This document shows, piece by piece, positions 22,142 through 33,789 of a DNA stretch of 64,000 nt. How positions within the stretch are numbered: position 1 is the stretch's first letter; every line of letters starts with the position of its first letter. The notes below the pieces were generated by a model that worked only from the letters and a program-made list of their open reading frames with translations, ran no database searches and had not been told where the DNA came from. Both the position numbers and the translations under genes were made by a program. The stretch is from the NCBI GenBank assembly GCA_018806985.1, contig JADANN010000068.1:1-64000 (forward strand), written 5' to 3'. Source of the stretch: Angiostrongylus vasorum. Its lineage: Eukaryota > Nematoda > Chromadorea > Rhabditida > Metastrongylidae.

Positions 22142-22345
22142 GTTATTATCAATTGGTGTCGTAATTTTGGTTATTGAGGAACTATTATTACTATTTTTGA
22201 TTGACATGGAGGTTCTCAAAGTGAGATGTGTAACTGGGCCAAACGGATTTTGGAAAACAAGCGTTCTCGAGTGCATTGCACCAAGTGGAATTGCGTTATT
22301 AATTATCATTGATAATACTCATTATTACTGTTATCATTTTTGGTA

Positions 22346-23394
22346 CTACATCACATATAACCACAAGTTAATCGCAAGCACAAACCATATAACGTATCTG
22401 TAAATTCAAATGTGACTTGTTTAGAAGGTCGTCTTAAAAAAAATACCGCGTAATGATAGCAATTTATTGGCAGCTTCTGTTCTATACCTAAAGGAGATCT
22501 TTGAGTTGGAGCGAATTATAAGCCGTTTTCCATTTTTGCATCACAGACCGTGTGAAGACTATCTCCTCTTTTGGACTGCAAGAGAGCTCTTCTTCACATG
22601 AGAACTTACTGGCAAAGAAGTCGCTTTATTGATTAAATCAATTACCGGGCCTACATTGTCGGTTAGCTGCTCTCCAATAACATGTGATGTAATTTCTTTT
22701 CAGTGGTTGTTTAATTACTCAGGTTTTCTGCAACAAGATTCCATGTGATTAGCGAAAAGAGGTCGAGTTAACACGATGAATTCTCAATGAAAAGGACGTC
22801 CGGAAATTTCTTTAGGTTCCAGTTTGCTACGAAAGGCTAATTGATGTACGTATATGGGAATGCAAAAGGGCTATTAACGGTGTAGTTGATCTTAGACAAA
22901 GATTAGACGGCACACCATCATGTGATGGTCACCCATACGGTATGCAAGTCATTTCTTCAGTACCAAATTAGAAGCAGAAAAAAATGCGGTTGCTTAGCTT
23001 TGCGGAATCACAGAGAATAATGAGGCAGACGAGTTTTTGAAAGTACAGTAATAGCTTCAATGTTCTATATGGAGAAAATAAGTCGCAGCGACTTTTCCTC
23101 CTGAAGTTTTCCAATCACCGATCTCTTGAAGAACCTTTCTTAACGAGTAACAAAGAATCCTGTCGTTCTCAGCGTATGTGTCACTTGACTGGTAACCCAA
23201 GCCGAGGAGAAGATGTGCCTTCTCCGAAATCTGAATTTGAAGTCTTCTCATCTAACAACCTCTCGCAACCAAATAGTCATGTTCTGCCAGAAAGGTGCTC
23301 TTCTTGGCGCCAGTTTACCAATAGCTTTGCTTCCGAATGGGAATAAATAATTCTTTCCCACTTTTTGGTGACGATACTTGGATGGTGACTAACC
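22346..23394. other. Unassigned part of duplication B
   Basis: No recognised gene. A 64-codon minus frame (23251-23057) is open in both arms but has no family signature. The same sequence lies inverted at about 51361-52410. Confidence 0.4.
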
Positions 23395-23560
23395 CTAAAA
23401 AAAGCTTGCGGCGATTATCAATCCCTGGGCGATGCGCCATACACTCGACTTCATCAAGCATCGTTCGAAGGTGATTGAATGCATATCTGGCCTTTACAAT
23501 GGCTCGCGGTGGTCTACCGATCTGTCGGGCCAGTGCTGCTATTCTCATAGAAATCCTTTT
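23395..23560 (-). repeat. SINE1 3' portion (minus strand)
   Basis: Contains the distal SINE1 body ('gtgattgaatgcatatctgg', 'cctttacaatggctcgcgg') and ends before the core and head. Its inverted copy is at 51195-51360. Confidence 0.75.
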
Positions 23561-23584
23561 TTTTTCTTCAATAGTTAATTGATA

Positions 23585-23920
23585 CTCGATATTTGAATGG
23601 CATAATCTCCATTTTTCGGAGATAATCTCGTTAAGCCTTTGTGGTTCCCTGGAATTCCGAGGTCAGCCTCGCCAAAGTCTGCTCTATGTATTCACCACCA
23701 CAGGCAGTTGCAGCCATTCTGGATCTGTGGGAGATTTGCCACCATGCGACTTTAATACCAGGACGGTGGTGGATCCTGGTATTGATTTACTCTTGGCTAG
23801 GCCCTGTGTTGGAAAGCCCAGACTCCTTCTCAGCTTGGGAGACCTTGCCAACATGGCAGCCCGACACAGAAACACCTTCCGACCACGATGAGGCGGTAAA
23901 CTGTTGGGAGGTTTTTCTTC
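23585..23920 (-). repeat. R2 interspersed repeat (minus strand)
   Basis: R2 copy with a perfect 9-bp hairpin (23755-23763 with 23774-23782, 10-base loop). Its inverted copy is at 50836-51172. Confidence 0.8.
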
Positions 23921-24748
23921 CATACTTATTCAAACACGATTTCTCGCCAAGGCCTTGCTAATTCGAACGTAAACTTTTTTTGGTTTCAGAGCTGGCGGGG
24001 CGCTATACCAAAAGATACCAGTGGGTTCGGTTTGCTCTACGGGCCTGCTGAGCATCGCCTCCTAAGATAATCGTTGATAATTGTCAATATCGACTCGGTC
24101 ATGGTCGTTCTTCTTCTTATACGCTTGACAGTACTTCTACCCTGTTGCCAGTGTATCTTCATCACCGGTTTTCTCCATGATGCATCACGTTCCGTTCTGT
24201 TTGACTTTCGGGGCATCTTCACACCTAGCGTGTGAGCTCGAATGTGTTTCGAGGCAAGCTGTAGAGTCGTTTACGCAGCTTTAGAGTAACTATCACTTAA
24301 ATTTACAGCCAGAACTTTGGATTGGAAAATCCCATTGATTTGCAATCAGCACCAGAATGCTGAGGAGCTATACTACTTTGATTACTCTTAAGATTAGGAG
24401 ATATGCTTCCAGGTACGTAACTCTGAACTACATGTGAATTCTCGAGTACTTACCGCCTTGTTATATCAAGTACACAAAAAGTGGCTGATTCGTTGACAAT
24501 ATGGTTTCTACTGAGAAGAAATTCAACTATATCGAATCGACGAATGACCGTGTAAGGTGGAAGCATCGTTTCCAAGAACTTTTGCGGCCCGAGAATAGGG
24601 TCGGTGGTGTCCAAGTGAACTGCCATATAAAGACTTATGATCGTGTGTGAATGTACGTCTGCATGCGAGGATTCACATCTGTGTGAAGTTTGTGAACATT
24701 TGAATATGATTCGATAGATGTGGCATATATAAGTACATCTACGTATGT
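23921..24748. other. Unassigned part of duplication B
   Basis: Downstream of the astacin gene on its strand. A 61-codon basic frame (24222-24037, minus) is open in both arms but has no recognisable domain. Confidence 0.35.
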
Positions 24749-24750
24749 AC

Positions 24751-24801
<51 letters not shown>
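24749..24801. repeat. TA microsatellite
   Basis: Pure alternating TA tract flanked by imperfect TATG/TACA units. It is mirrored at 49951-50007. Confidence 0.95.
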
Positions 24802-24802
<1 letters not shown>

Positions 24803-25032
24803 TTACACATATATGTACACATATATACGAGATCTTATATTATGTGCATATCAAAGGTAGGTGTGCAATTAAACGATGGGAATAATGCTCGCCTTTATTC
24901 CGAAAAAAATTGCCGTGTATCAACAGAATCCGCACGATTCTGGGCAGACCTGTCTTCTCATGCTGTCGGTGTATCTCGGATCAGTGCAGAAGTTCCATTT
25001 CATCAATGTGGTACACCTAAACCATTATTATG

Positions 25033-27565
25033 AGCTTACAGGTACATAAAAGGAATACATTAATGCATACAAATTGCTGTCTCTACAGTTCCGGTTTGGC
25101 CTCTCTGTTGATCGGGAATTTGTCGTGTCCACTTCCGTATCCGTGGTGTTCGCACCGGCTGCAACATTTCGCATAGAAATAGTTGATTACAGACACGGTT
25201 CAAAGAATGGGATTAGTGACAAAATTACCGATTCGATAGCGTAAAGCGCTTCTCACTTCGAAGATATTGCTGTAGGTAGTCACAGGGACGATGCTGTGCG
25301 CAGAGACCAACTTTGTTCCAGCATATTTTGGAGAGCAGAATCTAAACAGTATGAGGTATTGCACGTTATAAGAGATACTTCCAGTGGTCATCGCTAGACT
25401 CGAACCTGTAGCCAGTGTGACGCTTATCGCTTCCAGTTTTAATTTCGATTCCCGCAAAGCGACACCCGTCAGTAGACACGCCATCCTGATATTTATCAAG
25501 CACTACCTCAACCTGTGAACCTCTCGGTGCCTTAAAGGATATTGTTCTTGACATCAGCATTACCAGAGGATATTAGAAATTTGTAGACCTCGATCCAATA
25601 GGTGCACATCTTGTATTCGTCTCTTCCATATTTTCCGAAATCTCCACTTCTCTCACCCACGGTATCTTCGAGGGTTTGATAAGAATTGGTTGCTGTCAGT
25701 ATCTTACCACACCCACTTGGCTGTAAAATAGGTTTACATCGTCCACATGTGTCCCAAGACACTGTCTCTTTCATGTTCAACTCCTTACTAATTTATCGCA
25801 AAGTGTTCCTCCATATCCACTTGGACAAATGCATGTAGAACAACTTCTTGGATTGGGAAAGCCACCATTCTGACACTTTGCCGAAGAACTCGCAGAGCAT
25901 TTTTCTAGGGAAAAAAATGGTTTCAAGAGAAAGGATGAAGAGCAAATTCACTAGATCAGACCGCTATTTGGCGCACTTCTCACCGAGGCATTTATAGTGA
26001 GTGTTCATCATCAGTTTCTCATAGAACGAAATGAATGGTGATCCAAGGGTTTGCAAGTATTTAATATCACGCGGTACCATAACGGGCTGACCATTCCGTG
26101 AGACACTGCAATTCAGATGACTATCACTCGTGATTTTCTAGGAAATCTTTGAGTACTTGACGAACCCCTGTCGCTCCGTAATGCATCACACCTCCATAGT
26201 CGTAGCTCAGATCATAGTTGTAGTTGGTCTGCTCAGATTGTTTTGTGAATTGAGATAACCAACCGTCCTAAAGCAACATCTTTCCACTCTTGCACATTTA
26301 TAAGGTGAGAGAATCTCAAATTCACCAGGAAGTTCTGCGCATAAAGAGTAATGTAATTATCGCGATCATGTCTCGACTGCATGTGGAAGAAACCCAAAGC
26401 ATGACCGAGTTCGTGAGCAGCTGTTCCAACCTGCACAAAATGGCAATGTTTTGTAGCCAATTTTCTCAAGTTCACCTCCGATTATAAAGAGTTCTAAAGA
26501 AGGAAGCTGTACAGAAATAACTCCTGGGATCATACCGTCTCACATCCACTCCCTAGTGACAGACCCTGGGTGCCTCCAATTCTTCCAACGTTCGACCAAC
26601 ACCCGACCTCCTTGAATACGACAATTCTATCCTGAGCTGGAAATTTTGATTTCATGTTTTCCATTCAATTTTTTGAGGTTTTTTTCTGATAAGTCTCCTT
26701 CTCATACCTGTATTGCTTTCGGCAAAGTTAATACACGTTAAACTCTGCCAGAGTTCGACAGCTTTCTTGAACACCCTCCTCGCATCTTGTGCTAAACTCA
26801 GGTGTGGTTATGCTTAGCTTCAAACAGCTTGTCATTAATAATGCAAGGTTAAATAACGAACTTGCGTTCCAGTGGAAGGAGTAAGACACTCCACTTGACC
26901 ATAGTGTCTTTGGATATCTGTTGTCACGATATGCTTGTCGTTTGCTGCGTTTGACTTCGTTCTCTTTAATGTCTTCTATAACCTCTTCGGCTTGCTCTCT
27001 GCAAACAACAGCAATACATCACAGAATGAAGCGAAATTTGGGCAGAAACACTTGGAGGAACGAACCTCGTGAGCAGCATGTCTCCTTGGAACAGAGCTCT
27101 GTCAATTTTGCTTTTCTCATTGATTTCTTCAATTGTTTCGCCAATGTTGTCCTTTTTGACTTCCACATAATTCTAAAACTCGAGTTCACTCCTTGGTTGG
27201 CCTCCGAGAGACTATGTGCTCACCTTCATTGCTTCCTCTAATTCAGCTTTCCGCTCTGGAGATAGACTGAGTTCTTGTTTGATTTCTGGTTCCATCTTGT
27301 GCAGTTGCTCAAGAAGCCTCTTTGTGTTATCAGCATTCGGCTCCTAGAAAAAGAATATGCTTGAGAAGGAAGGCATTATTTGCTGAGTACATTTTGGAGG
27401 TGCGATTTCACAGATACCCTTACGCCTTTGAGCTTTTGGTATCCTCGCTCTAGTTCTTCTTCGAAATTTTCATCGTTAGCCGAGCGTTCATCTCGCGGGT
27501 CAGCACTCTGTAGTACCCTTGCTTGCATACAGAAGACCAGGGAATGAGAATAGTACGACTTTCAT
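25033..27565 (-). CDS. Astacin-family zinc metalloprotease, EGF+CUB type, copy 1
   Basis: Secreted zinc endopeptidase modelled as 14 exons with introns of about 50-100 bases; the mirror of 47190-49723. Spliced layout (about 544 residues): signal peptide; propeptide to RSKR near residues 140-143; catalytic domain with HELGHALGFFHMQSRHDRD from residue 236; Met-turn VMHY near 292; a cysteine-rich EGF-like segment (about 339-378); a CUB domain (about 383-500). Nematode proteases with this order act outside the cell. One extra T near 27544 breaks the signal-peptide frame, and one extra G near 26167 breaks the exon 8/9 frame. The codon that is a stop in copy 2 is GAA here. Both indels lie in homopolymers, so this may be the functional copy with sequence errors, or a recent pseudogene. 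The last exon is uncertain. Confidence 0.8.
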
Positions 27566-27653
27566 CCTAAAATCGTATTGTGGAGTAATGGGGGTTTCTA
27601 AATTAAAATGAGAGGAATAAAGGCAAGTAATGCCGTCTGACGATTCACCTTGG

Positions 27654-27660
27654 TTATATA
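27654..27660 (-). promoter_or_regulatory. TATA box of astacin copy 1
   Basis: The minus strand reads TATATAA about 90 bases upstream of the ATG at 27565. It is conserved in the mirror copy at 47095-47101. The ATG itself follows an ATTTTAGG, a possible trans-splice acceptor. Confidence 0.5.
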
Positions 27661-28504
27661 CGGTTTGGTTGTTTATTCCCTGCATGACCAGCGGAGTATT
27701 TGAAGTCTAGACAGTACGATAACAAAGCATATTGTTAATTGTTCAACTGCAGCTTTTTAGAACTGGTGCTAAATATTTAAATGCACTTCAGGTTTTAATG
27801 AATGAAACAATTCTCCTTTCTGTTATGTCAGTGCTTCTTTGTTCACATATGGCTCCCAAACCTTCTGCCTGTCTTTGTTTAGTCCAAAACATTTGAAAAC
27901 CAAAACTGTTATTGTAGAGCGGCTTTTTGTCAGATTTTTACAAAAGTAACGTGCGCCAGTTTCTTTGTTAGCCAACTCCAGCTATCTTTTACCCAACCGG
28001 TCTCGCACACCTACTGTCGAGATCCCTGCATTGCTTGCATTCGACTCGTTTCCTCGTACTCGTAACATACTAAGTAGTCTTCGGATTTCTACGTATGGGT
28101 TTGGCTTCTGCTCGAGGGATGTCGTCTTTATTACTCCATGGAATCCTCAAAAAGTCGTGCTAGAATCCTCTCATCTTCATCTTTTTTTCTCAATTTTAAT
28201 TTAAAAAATCGGCAATTGTGAATGCTGTGAAGCATTTCAGATTTTCTGGAGCAGATAAAGTCGTAACGAAAAAAGCGTGGATGGATTTCGAAAATTTCTG
28301 CTCGTGTTTAGCTCTTATTTAAGATCTCTATGCTGGTTAGTCCTTCGAAGAACACCTTTGCTACCACTTGTTTCGCCATAAAGTAAATCCGAGAACGTCG
28401 TGTTCTGCTGCATTTCGTAGAATATTATGTTATAACGTGGAGAAGCGTATTGACTTCGATCTGTTTTCTATCCGGTGCTTTGTTTTGCTTCAGAGAGCAG
28501 TTTT

Positions 28505-29225
28505 GTTGTTCTTGTTCAGTTTTTTCTTCTTTCACAGTTTTCCCAAAGCGTTTTTAGTAACGAGTGTAGGTCTAGAAATTCTGTTCTTTACACCGCCCTA
28601 GCTCGGCTACCTCCAAGACTTCAAGGAGAATCGGCTCAATCAGCATTCTGCGACATAAGAAAGACTAATTCTCAAGCAGCACCCGGAACTATGCGCTAAG
28701 TAACTCCCACGTCCGACTTTCTATTAACCACGGCATTGATCAAGTAATTGATCGTATTCTTGTTGAGCAGACACGAGGTGTTATTTTTATTCTTTATTCA
28801 CGAACAAGCTGACGTTTCGGCGGATATCGCCTTCCTCAGAGCCTGGGAAGGTCATGTTGACAGCAATCTATTCGGCCAAACACCTCCATAACCAAACGGA
28901 GAAAAAGGCTAAACCTAGATTTTAATCACATTGAACACAAAATACCTTTTTTGCACACTCACCGCTTTCTATGAGTCTTTCACTAAGTATGTCGCGTGGA
29001 GACCAAACGCACAGATTTCACATGGAAGTGTAATTTGCCCCTCCCATCAGAATAATAGGTTTATATTTTGCCCAATGTCACGCGTGATAATGAGGCATTC
29101 TTCCCTGCGGTTCATTTTCCGATTTCTGGAATTAATCCAGAACGCCTCGAGAGTTTTGCCCGCTTGTGTTCTCGATTCCTGCTCGAGGATCGTGACACGT
29201 ACTTCAAAGTCCTCCCCGCTATGTC
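28505..29225. repeat. Inverted duplication D, left copy
   Basis: Reverse complement of 52962-53682, with matching points summing to about 82187. It spans the end of the SINE2 remnant (28560-28700) and the tail of the adjoining minus-strand PLE. Confidence 0.8.
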
Positions 29226-29755
29226 TCTGGGCCCTATGCGTGCCTAGTGGGGTATTTGGTTTACGTTTGCCGACTAGGTGTCCTTTAATGCGGACACAGA
29301 GGGGTCTGCCCTTTTCGCCAATGTATTCGTCTCCGCACGTCTTACAGGAGATCAGATAAACTGTACCCGAGCTCATGCAATCACCGTCTCTACCATTAGG
29401 GCAAACTATGCAATTTTCCGTTGCACATAGACGGTCATATAGGCGGTTACGAACTAGTTGGCCTCTAAGATTACTCGGTGGCATTTCAACTACGTTTACC
29501 GACTTCTCTAGACCCGCCCTTCTTAAGCAGCGTTTTATAGCTGCACTTACATCATTTGAGATGAAGGGTAGGATAAACGGGACCATTTTATCGCTAGAGT
29601 TGTCGTTTGGAGGCCTAGGATTTCCTCTACACCCTGTCCCGAGCTACAGTTTCGTAGCCAATAGAAATGGCTATTTGCCGCGCCAAGTTCCGGGACTCCC
29701 TCTCTCTGCTCCCTTCCCGTGCACACGTTGGTCGCTTCCGTTCTTTAGACAACAA
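28735..29755 (-). mobile_element. PLE, GIY-YIG endonuclease half (minus strand)
   Basis: An intact minus-strand frame (29586-29047, about 180 codons) covers the linker and the GIY-YIG nuclease. It has the cysteine pair ENCIVCPNGRDGDC, then GTVYLISC and CGDEYIGEKGRPLCVRIKGH (the GIY and YIG blocks). The family's FWINS-like and MNRREECLIITRDIG blocks follow. The nuclease would nick target DNA for reverse transcription. The RT C-terminal end is at 29640-29755; the rest is missing because the element meets another PLE head-to-head there. The tail with hammerhead-like motif is at 28735-28860. Confidence 0.9.
28806..28846 (-). ncRNA. Hammerhead-ribozyme-like motif in PLE tail
   Basis: On the minus strand: CAGGCT, CTGAGGA, GGCG/CGCC stem with a 5-base loop, GAAACGTC, AGCTTG. 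Stem I pairs CAGGCU with AGCUUG (six pairs, one G-U). Confidence 0.5.
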
Positions 29756-30054
29756 GAGCCCAATAATGAAGTTGATGTTAAATTTCGGATGTTTACGAAT
29801 GAAACTTTCAAAGTCCTTAATCACTATCGCGCGAAAAGATACAGCTCAAACCTCACTGCAGTGCAAAAACGTGGTATGCGAGAGGTGCGAGAGCTGATAA
29901 GATTGAAAAAACATAAGACTATCCGTTAGTGATAAGGGTGGAGAGTTTGTCGTAATTCTCCATCAGTTAGATGTTGAGATAACGAAAAAAGCGTCTTGAA
30001 GATGCTTCACTTTATCGCCCATCATCTGAGGAGTTTAAAAGTAAATACCGAAAA

Positions 30055-31023
30055 TTGAACCACGAATGGGCCAAAATGGCGAGGGCTGCTAGTTTAAAAC
30101 CATCAGTTACCTCTCAACTAAAAGTTGAGTCACCAACATGTCCCGTCTTGTACTTGCTTATAAAAACTCATACGCTAGTATCCAGCGATGATATTGCGTC
30201 TACCGATCCATCATTGTTTAAGGTTAGACCAATCATTAGCTGTGTAGACGGGCCAACAGAGAGGATAACATGGTTTTTATCCCTAATATTTAACCAGTTG
30301 TTGAAACACATTCCAGCCCATCTTACGAATACCCAGATGTTTCTGGATCGTCTACGTACAGCGCAGCCCAGCAGCGCGTACGTGATGGAGTCGTTCGACG
30401 TTAGCGCCCTTTATTCAAACGTGTCGAATGACTCCGCAATGCAAGCCATATTCGAACTCCTGATGCGACACGAAGGAGAAATAAACATGTATGGCTTCAA
30501 GATAGAGCAGTTGATGGCACTCTTAAAAGAATGCTTGAGTTGCTCAATCTTCAGATGGTCCGGAAAGTACTACGCTCAAATAAGAGGGTTGGCAATGGGA
30601 CAACGACTGGCACCAAGCCTGGGCATTGCGTTTATGTCTAAGATGGAAGCACCGGTGATCGATCTCTGGCCGCTACTCTACTGTAGATATATAGATGACT
30701 GTTTTGTCTTTTGCTCAACACAAGAGGAAATGGACAAATGTTTCGAGTTGTTGAATGAACAGTCAGAGTATATCAAGTTCACTCGAGAGAAACCGAAAGA
30801 AAACTGGCTTCCATTCCTGAAAGTCCAAATTAGCCTGTCAGAAAATGGCTACATTACGAAGTGGTACCGAAAGCCAAGTAATAAAAAACATCTTGGTTCA
30901 TTACCTCTCCTCTCACCCCTCTCACACGAAAAGGGCGCTGGTAAGAAACATGTTTCGAACAGCGACCAACGTGTGCACGGGAAGAGAGCAGAGAGGAGTC
31001 CCGGAACTTGGCGCGTCAAATAG
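30055..31023 (+). pseudogene. PLE reverse transcriptase ORF (partial)
   Basis: Frame of about 322 codons with the RT palm motifs listed for the element at 29755-31925. It also shows a thumb-like region with FTREKPKENWLPFLKVQIS and ENGYITKWYRKPS. The frame opens without a true ATG at its left end and becomes nonsense after about codon 285. The conserved 'HYLSSHPSHTK' segment then continues in another frame, so it is a broken gene. Confidence 0.85.
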
Positions 31024-31841
31024 CCATTTCTAGTGGCTACGAAACTGTAGCTCGGGACAGGTGTAGAGGAAATCCTAGGGCCTCCAAACGACAACTCTAG
31101 CGATAAAATGGTCCCGTTTATCCTACCCTTCATCTCAAAGTGATGTAAGTGCAGCTATAAAAACGCTGCTTAAGACGGGCGGGTCTTGAGGATTCGGTAA
31201 ACGTAGTTGAAATACCACCGAGTACTCTTGGGCGCCAGCTAGTTCGTAACCGCCTATATGACCGTCCATGTGCAACGCAAAATTGCATAATTTGTCCTGA
31301 TGGTAGAGACGGTGATTGCATGAGCTCGGGCACAGTCCATCCGATCTCCCACAAGGCGTGCGGAGACGAACACACTGGCGAAACGGGCAGACCACTCTGT
31401 GTCCGCATAAAAGAACACCTAGTCGGAAAACGTAAACCAAATAAAACCCACAAGGCACGCATAGGACCCAGAGACATAACGGGGAGGCAGGTCACGATCC
31501 TCTCGCGGGAATCTCGAACACAAGCGCGCAAAACCCTCGAGGCGTTCTGGATCAATTCCAGAAATCCGAAAATGAACCGCAGGGAAGAATTCCTCATTAT
31601 CACGCTTGATATTGGGCAATATATAAACCTATTATTCTGATGGGAGGGGCACATTACACTTCCATGTGAAATCTGTGCGGTTGGTCTCCACGCGACATAC
31701 TTAGTGAAAGACTCATAGAAAGCGGTGAGTGTGCAAAAAAAGGTATTTTGTGTTCAATGTGATTAAAATCTAGGTTTAGCCTTTTCTCCGTTTGGTTATG
31801 GAGATGTTTGGCCGAATAGATTGCTGTCAACTTGACCTTTC

Positions 31842-31882
31842 CAGGCTCTGAGGAAGGTGAAATCCGCCGAAACGTCAGCTTA
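31842..31882 (+). ncRNA. Hammerhead-ribozyme-like motif in PLE tail
   Basis: CAGGCT, CTGAGGA, stem GGTG/CGCC (C replaced by T but still pairing as U-G), GAAACGTC, AGCTTA. It lies about 200 bases after the endonuclease stop. Confidence 0.5.
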
Positions 31883-32023
31883 TTCGTGAATAAAGAAAAA
31901 AAATAACACCTCGTGTTTGCTCAGCAAGCATATACGAAGAATTACTTGATCAATGCTGAGGTTAATAGAATGTCGGACGTGGGATTTATTGCGGGTTCAC
32001 TTTGGTTCACTAGGGACTCTCTA

Positions 32024-32093
<70 letters not shown>

Positions 32094-32165
32094 ATGCAGA
32101 TCTATGCACAGGCATACATACGTATATGCGCATCATATATATATATATATATATAAATATATATA
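32024..32165. repeat. TA microsatellites
   Basis: Pure TA tract at 32024-32090 and a shorter one at about 32137-32165. The Tyr-Ile repeat frames read from it are not genes. Mirrored at 57380-57515. Confidence 0.95.
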
Positions 32166-32814
32166 TGTATATGGATATTTAAGTAAATACACTTCCAGTA
32201 TGGAAGTGCAGCGTGGTGGATAAAGAATGACCCAAGAGGACTAAGACGGCCGTGGGCTGCACGTTCGCTGGGATCACGTCAATCCCGCAGTTTGTGACGG
32301 AATCAATTGGAATACGGTGAATAACACCAATGATTCTAGGAATGTTCAAGATTTAATATATTCTCAGTTCACCAAAGGAAAAGTTGATGAAGACAATTTC
32401 CTGGTAAGACAAAATCCCTTAAAAAAATGGAAATGTTGTTCTCAGTTCATTGTTTTCATGATGATACGATCCAGATTGCAGATCAGACGTATCGACTCAA
32501 TCCATTGGCCACGTATTTGGATAAAGAGGACTACCACCCGCCCGTATCCATCAAGTGAAACAACATGAACTATCATCATCGTTCTGGAAAAAATCTAACA
32601 CTTACAAATTTCATAAGCAAAGCGTACGATCTAGTTAGTATAGGGAATTCCAAGGAAATCATAAAGATTATCGATATTCACCTCTCGATAAATAACTAAA
32701 AAACATTGCAAAACTCCTAATCGATCAGATCAGGGCAACTAGTCTATGCTGTACGCTAAATACTGACAGCTAAAAATTTGTTACAATATGTAGGAATTTG
32801 AAGCTCCGACCTGC
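32166..32814. other. Unassigned tract inside duplication C
   Basis: No recognisable coding or repeat signature. Duplicated inverted at about 56730-57380. Confidence 0.35.
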
Positions 32815-33135
32815 GTCAACGGTCAAAAAATCAAAGATGTCGTTCTGTACGCCAAACAGTCGAAGATAAGGTGGGCCGGACACGTAATGTGTATGAGCGA
32901 CAATCGATGGACAAGAGCCGTTAGTGACTGGATTCCTCGGGATGTCAAACGTAGTGCAGGAAGACCACCGACCTGATGGTCAGAGTTCTTCACGAACAGC
33001 CTAGAAGAAAGATATGATGCTGAACGAGTCCCTAGAGCGAGCAGAACCCACTGGGCTACTCTTGCACACGACAGGGGAAAAAATGGACGATTTACTGGCG
33101 CCCTCTCGAGTCACTCGACGATCAACGCGACTACA
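32815..33135 (+). pseudogene. RTE-type retrotransposon, RT C-terminal fragment
   Basis: Translation gives KIKDVVLYAKQSKIRWAGHV, then MSDNRWTRAVSDWIPRDVKR and a stop, then a frame with ERYDAERVPRASRTHWATLA. This is the conserved C-terminus of RTE-type RTs and matches 44130-44420. It is broken by a TGA and cut off at the 5' side. Confidence 0.8.
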
Positions 33136-33789
33136 GGTGATACAGGTGATCACTTGCATCTGGCCTGTTCTGTGATTGTTTACATTCCAACCCAATCCTA
33201 GAGGCAATGATAACTCAGTGGGATTTTTTAATTATCCCATGGTTTTGGTAATGTGAATGGAGCTCTCATACCACTTCATTTGCGTGGAAGTTCAATTTGG
33301 TTATTTGTGGTAGCATTGGTACTGTTCGTTTGGCGATTGGCAGTGTGCTTACATTCATGCATAAAGAAAAATCATTCTGAACTTACTGTAGTCTGAGATG
33401 AGAGATCAACTGAATGGACCTTGGACCGGAGGAAAACAAAACCTTTGGAACAAGAAAACGATAACAACTCGTGTAAGTAACAGGCATAAAAAGATGTAAT
33501 CGTCAGTTCATGTTTTGGTGTTGTTTAAACTACTATCATTTCTGAGCTCCGATAATGACGCTAACCAACGGCATGAAAGACGGCTAACTGAAATGGACCC
33601 CCGACAACCCCAAACTCGTGGATTATTATCCTTTTTGTGTGAACACTTCGCTGCAAGCGTGAATTACTCTATTCTTATTAACGATACTGATATCAATACA
33701 TTAATATATTAATGATATAATATTCTGATCTTTTTTTCAATTCCAGAACAACTAAGGAATTAAAATCGTCGTTTTCTTTCTCAGTAATC
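33136..33789. other. Unassigned tract inside duplication C
   Basis: A 65-codon plus frame (33515-33712) has no family match. The sequence is duplicated inverted at 55800-56400. Confidence 0.35.

Larger units (their letters stand above)
21786..28695. repeat. Inverted duplication B, left arm (about 6.9 kb)
   Basis: Reverse complement of 46060-52969. Matching points sum to 74755-74757 across the whole arm, so there are almost no net length differences. By eye the arms differ only by scattered substitutions and single-base indels, many in homopolymers. Contents: SINE1, R3, an unassigned tract, a SINE1 3' piece, R2, a TA microsatellite, the astacin gene and SINE2-like remnants. Confidence 0.9.
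29755..31925 (+). mobile_element. Penelope-like element, most complete copy (plus strand)
   Basis: The N-terminal RT part (29755-29930) includes LIRLKKHKTIR followed by SDKGGEFVVI across a stop. The main RT frame (about 30055-31023) shows FDVSALYSNVSND (motif A), GLAMGQRLAPSLGIAFMS (motif B) and RYIDDCFVFCS (motif C, YIDD). A frameshift near 30905 ends the frame. The endonuclease follows at 31260-31640, but its key blocks are mutated (GTVHPISHK, EHTGETG instead of VYLISCK, EYIGETG). The tail with hammerhead-like motif ends near 31925 in a TA microsatellite region. The element is inactive but can serve as the reference for the family here. Confidence 0.9.

Noticed and set aside
26921..27241. 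106-codon frame opposite the astacin gene, mirrored at 47514-47834
   Set aside because: It is a shadow of the protease exons and introns on the other strand.
28931..29359. Plus-strand frames opposite PLE endonuclease segments (also 29375-29929, and minus 31130-31654)
   Set aside because: They are antisense reads of the GIY-YIG region. Their similarity among copies only reflects repeated DNA.
31913..32182. Open frames with Tyr-Ile repeats, also at 49731-50121 and 57320-57634
   Set aside because: They are translations of TA microsatellites.
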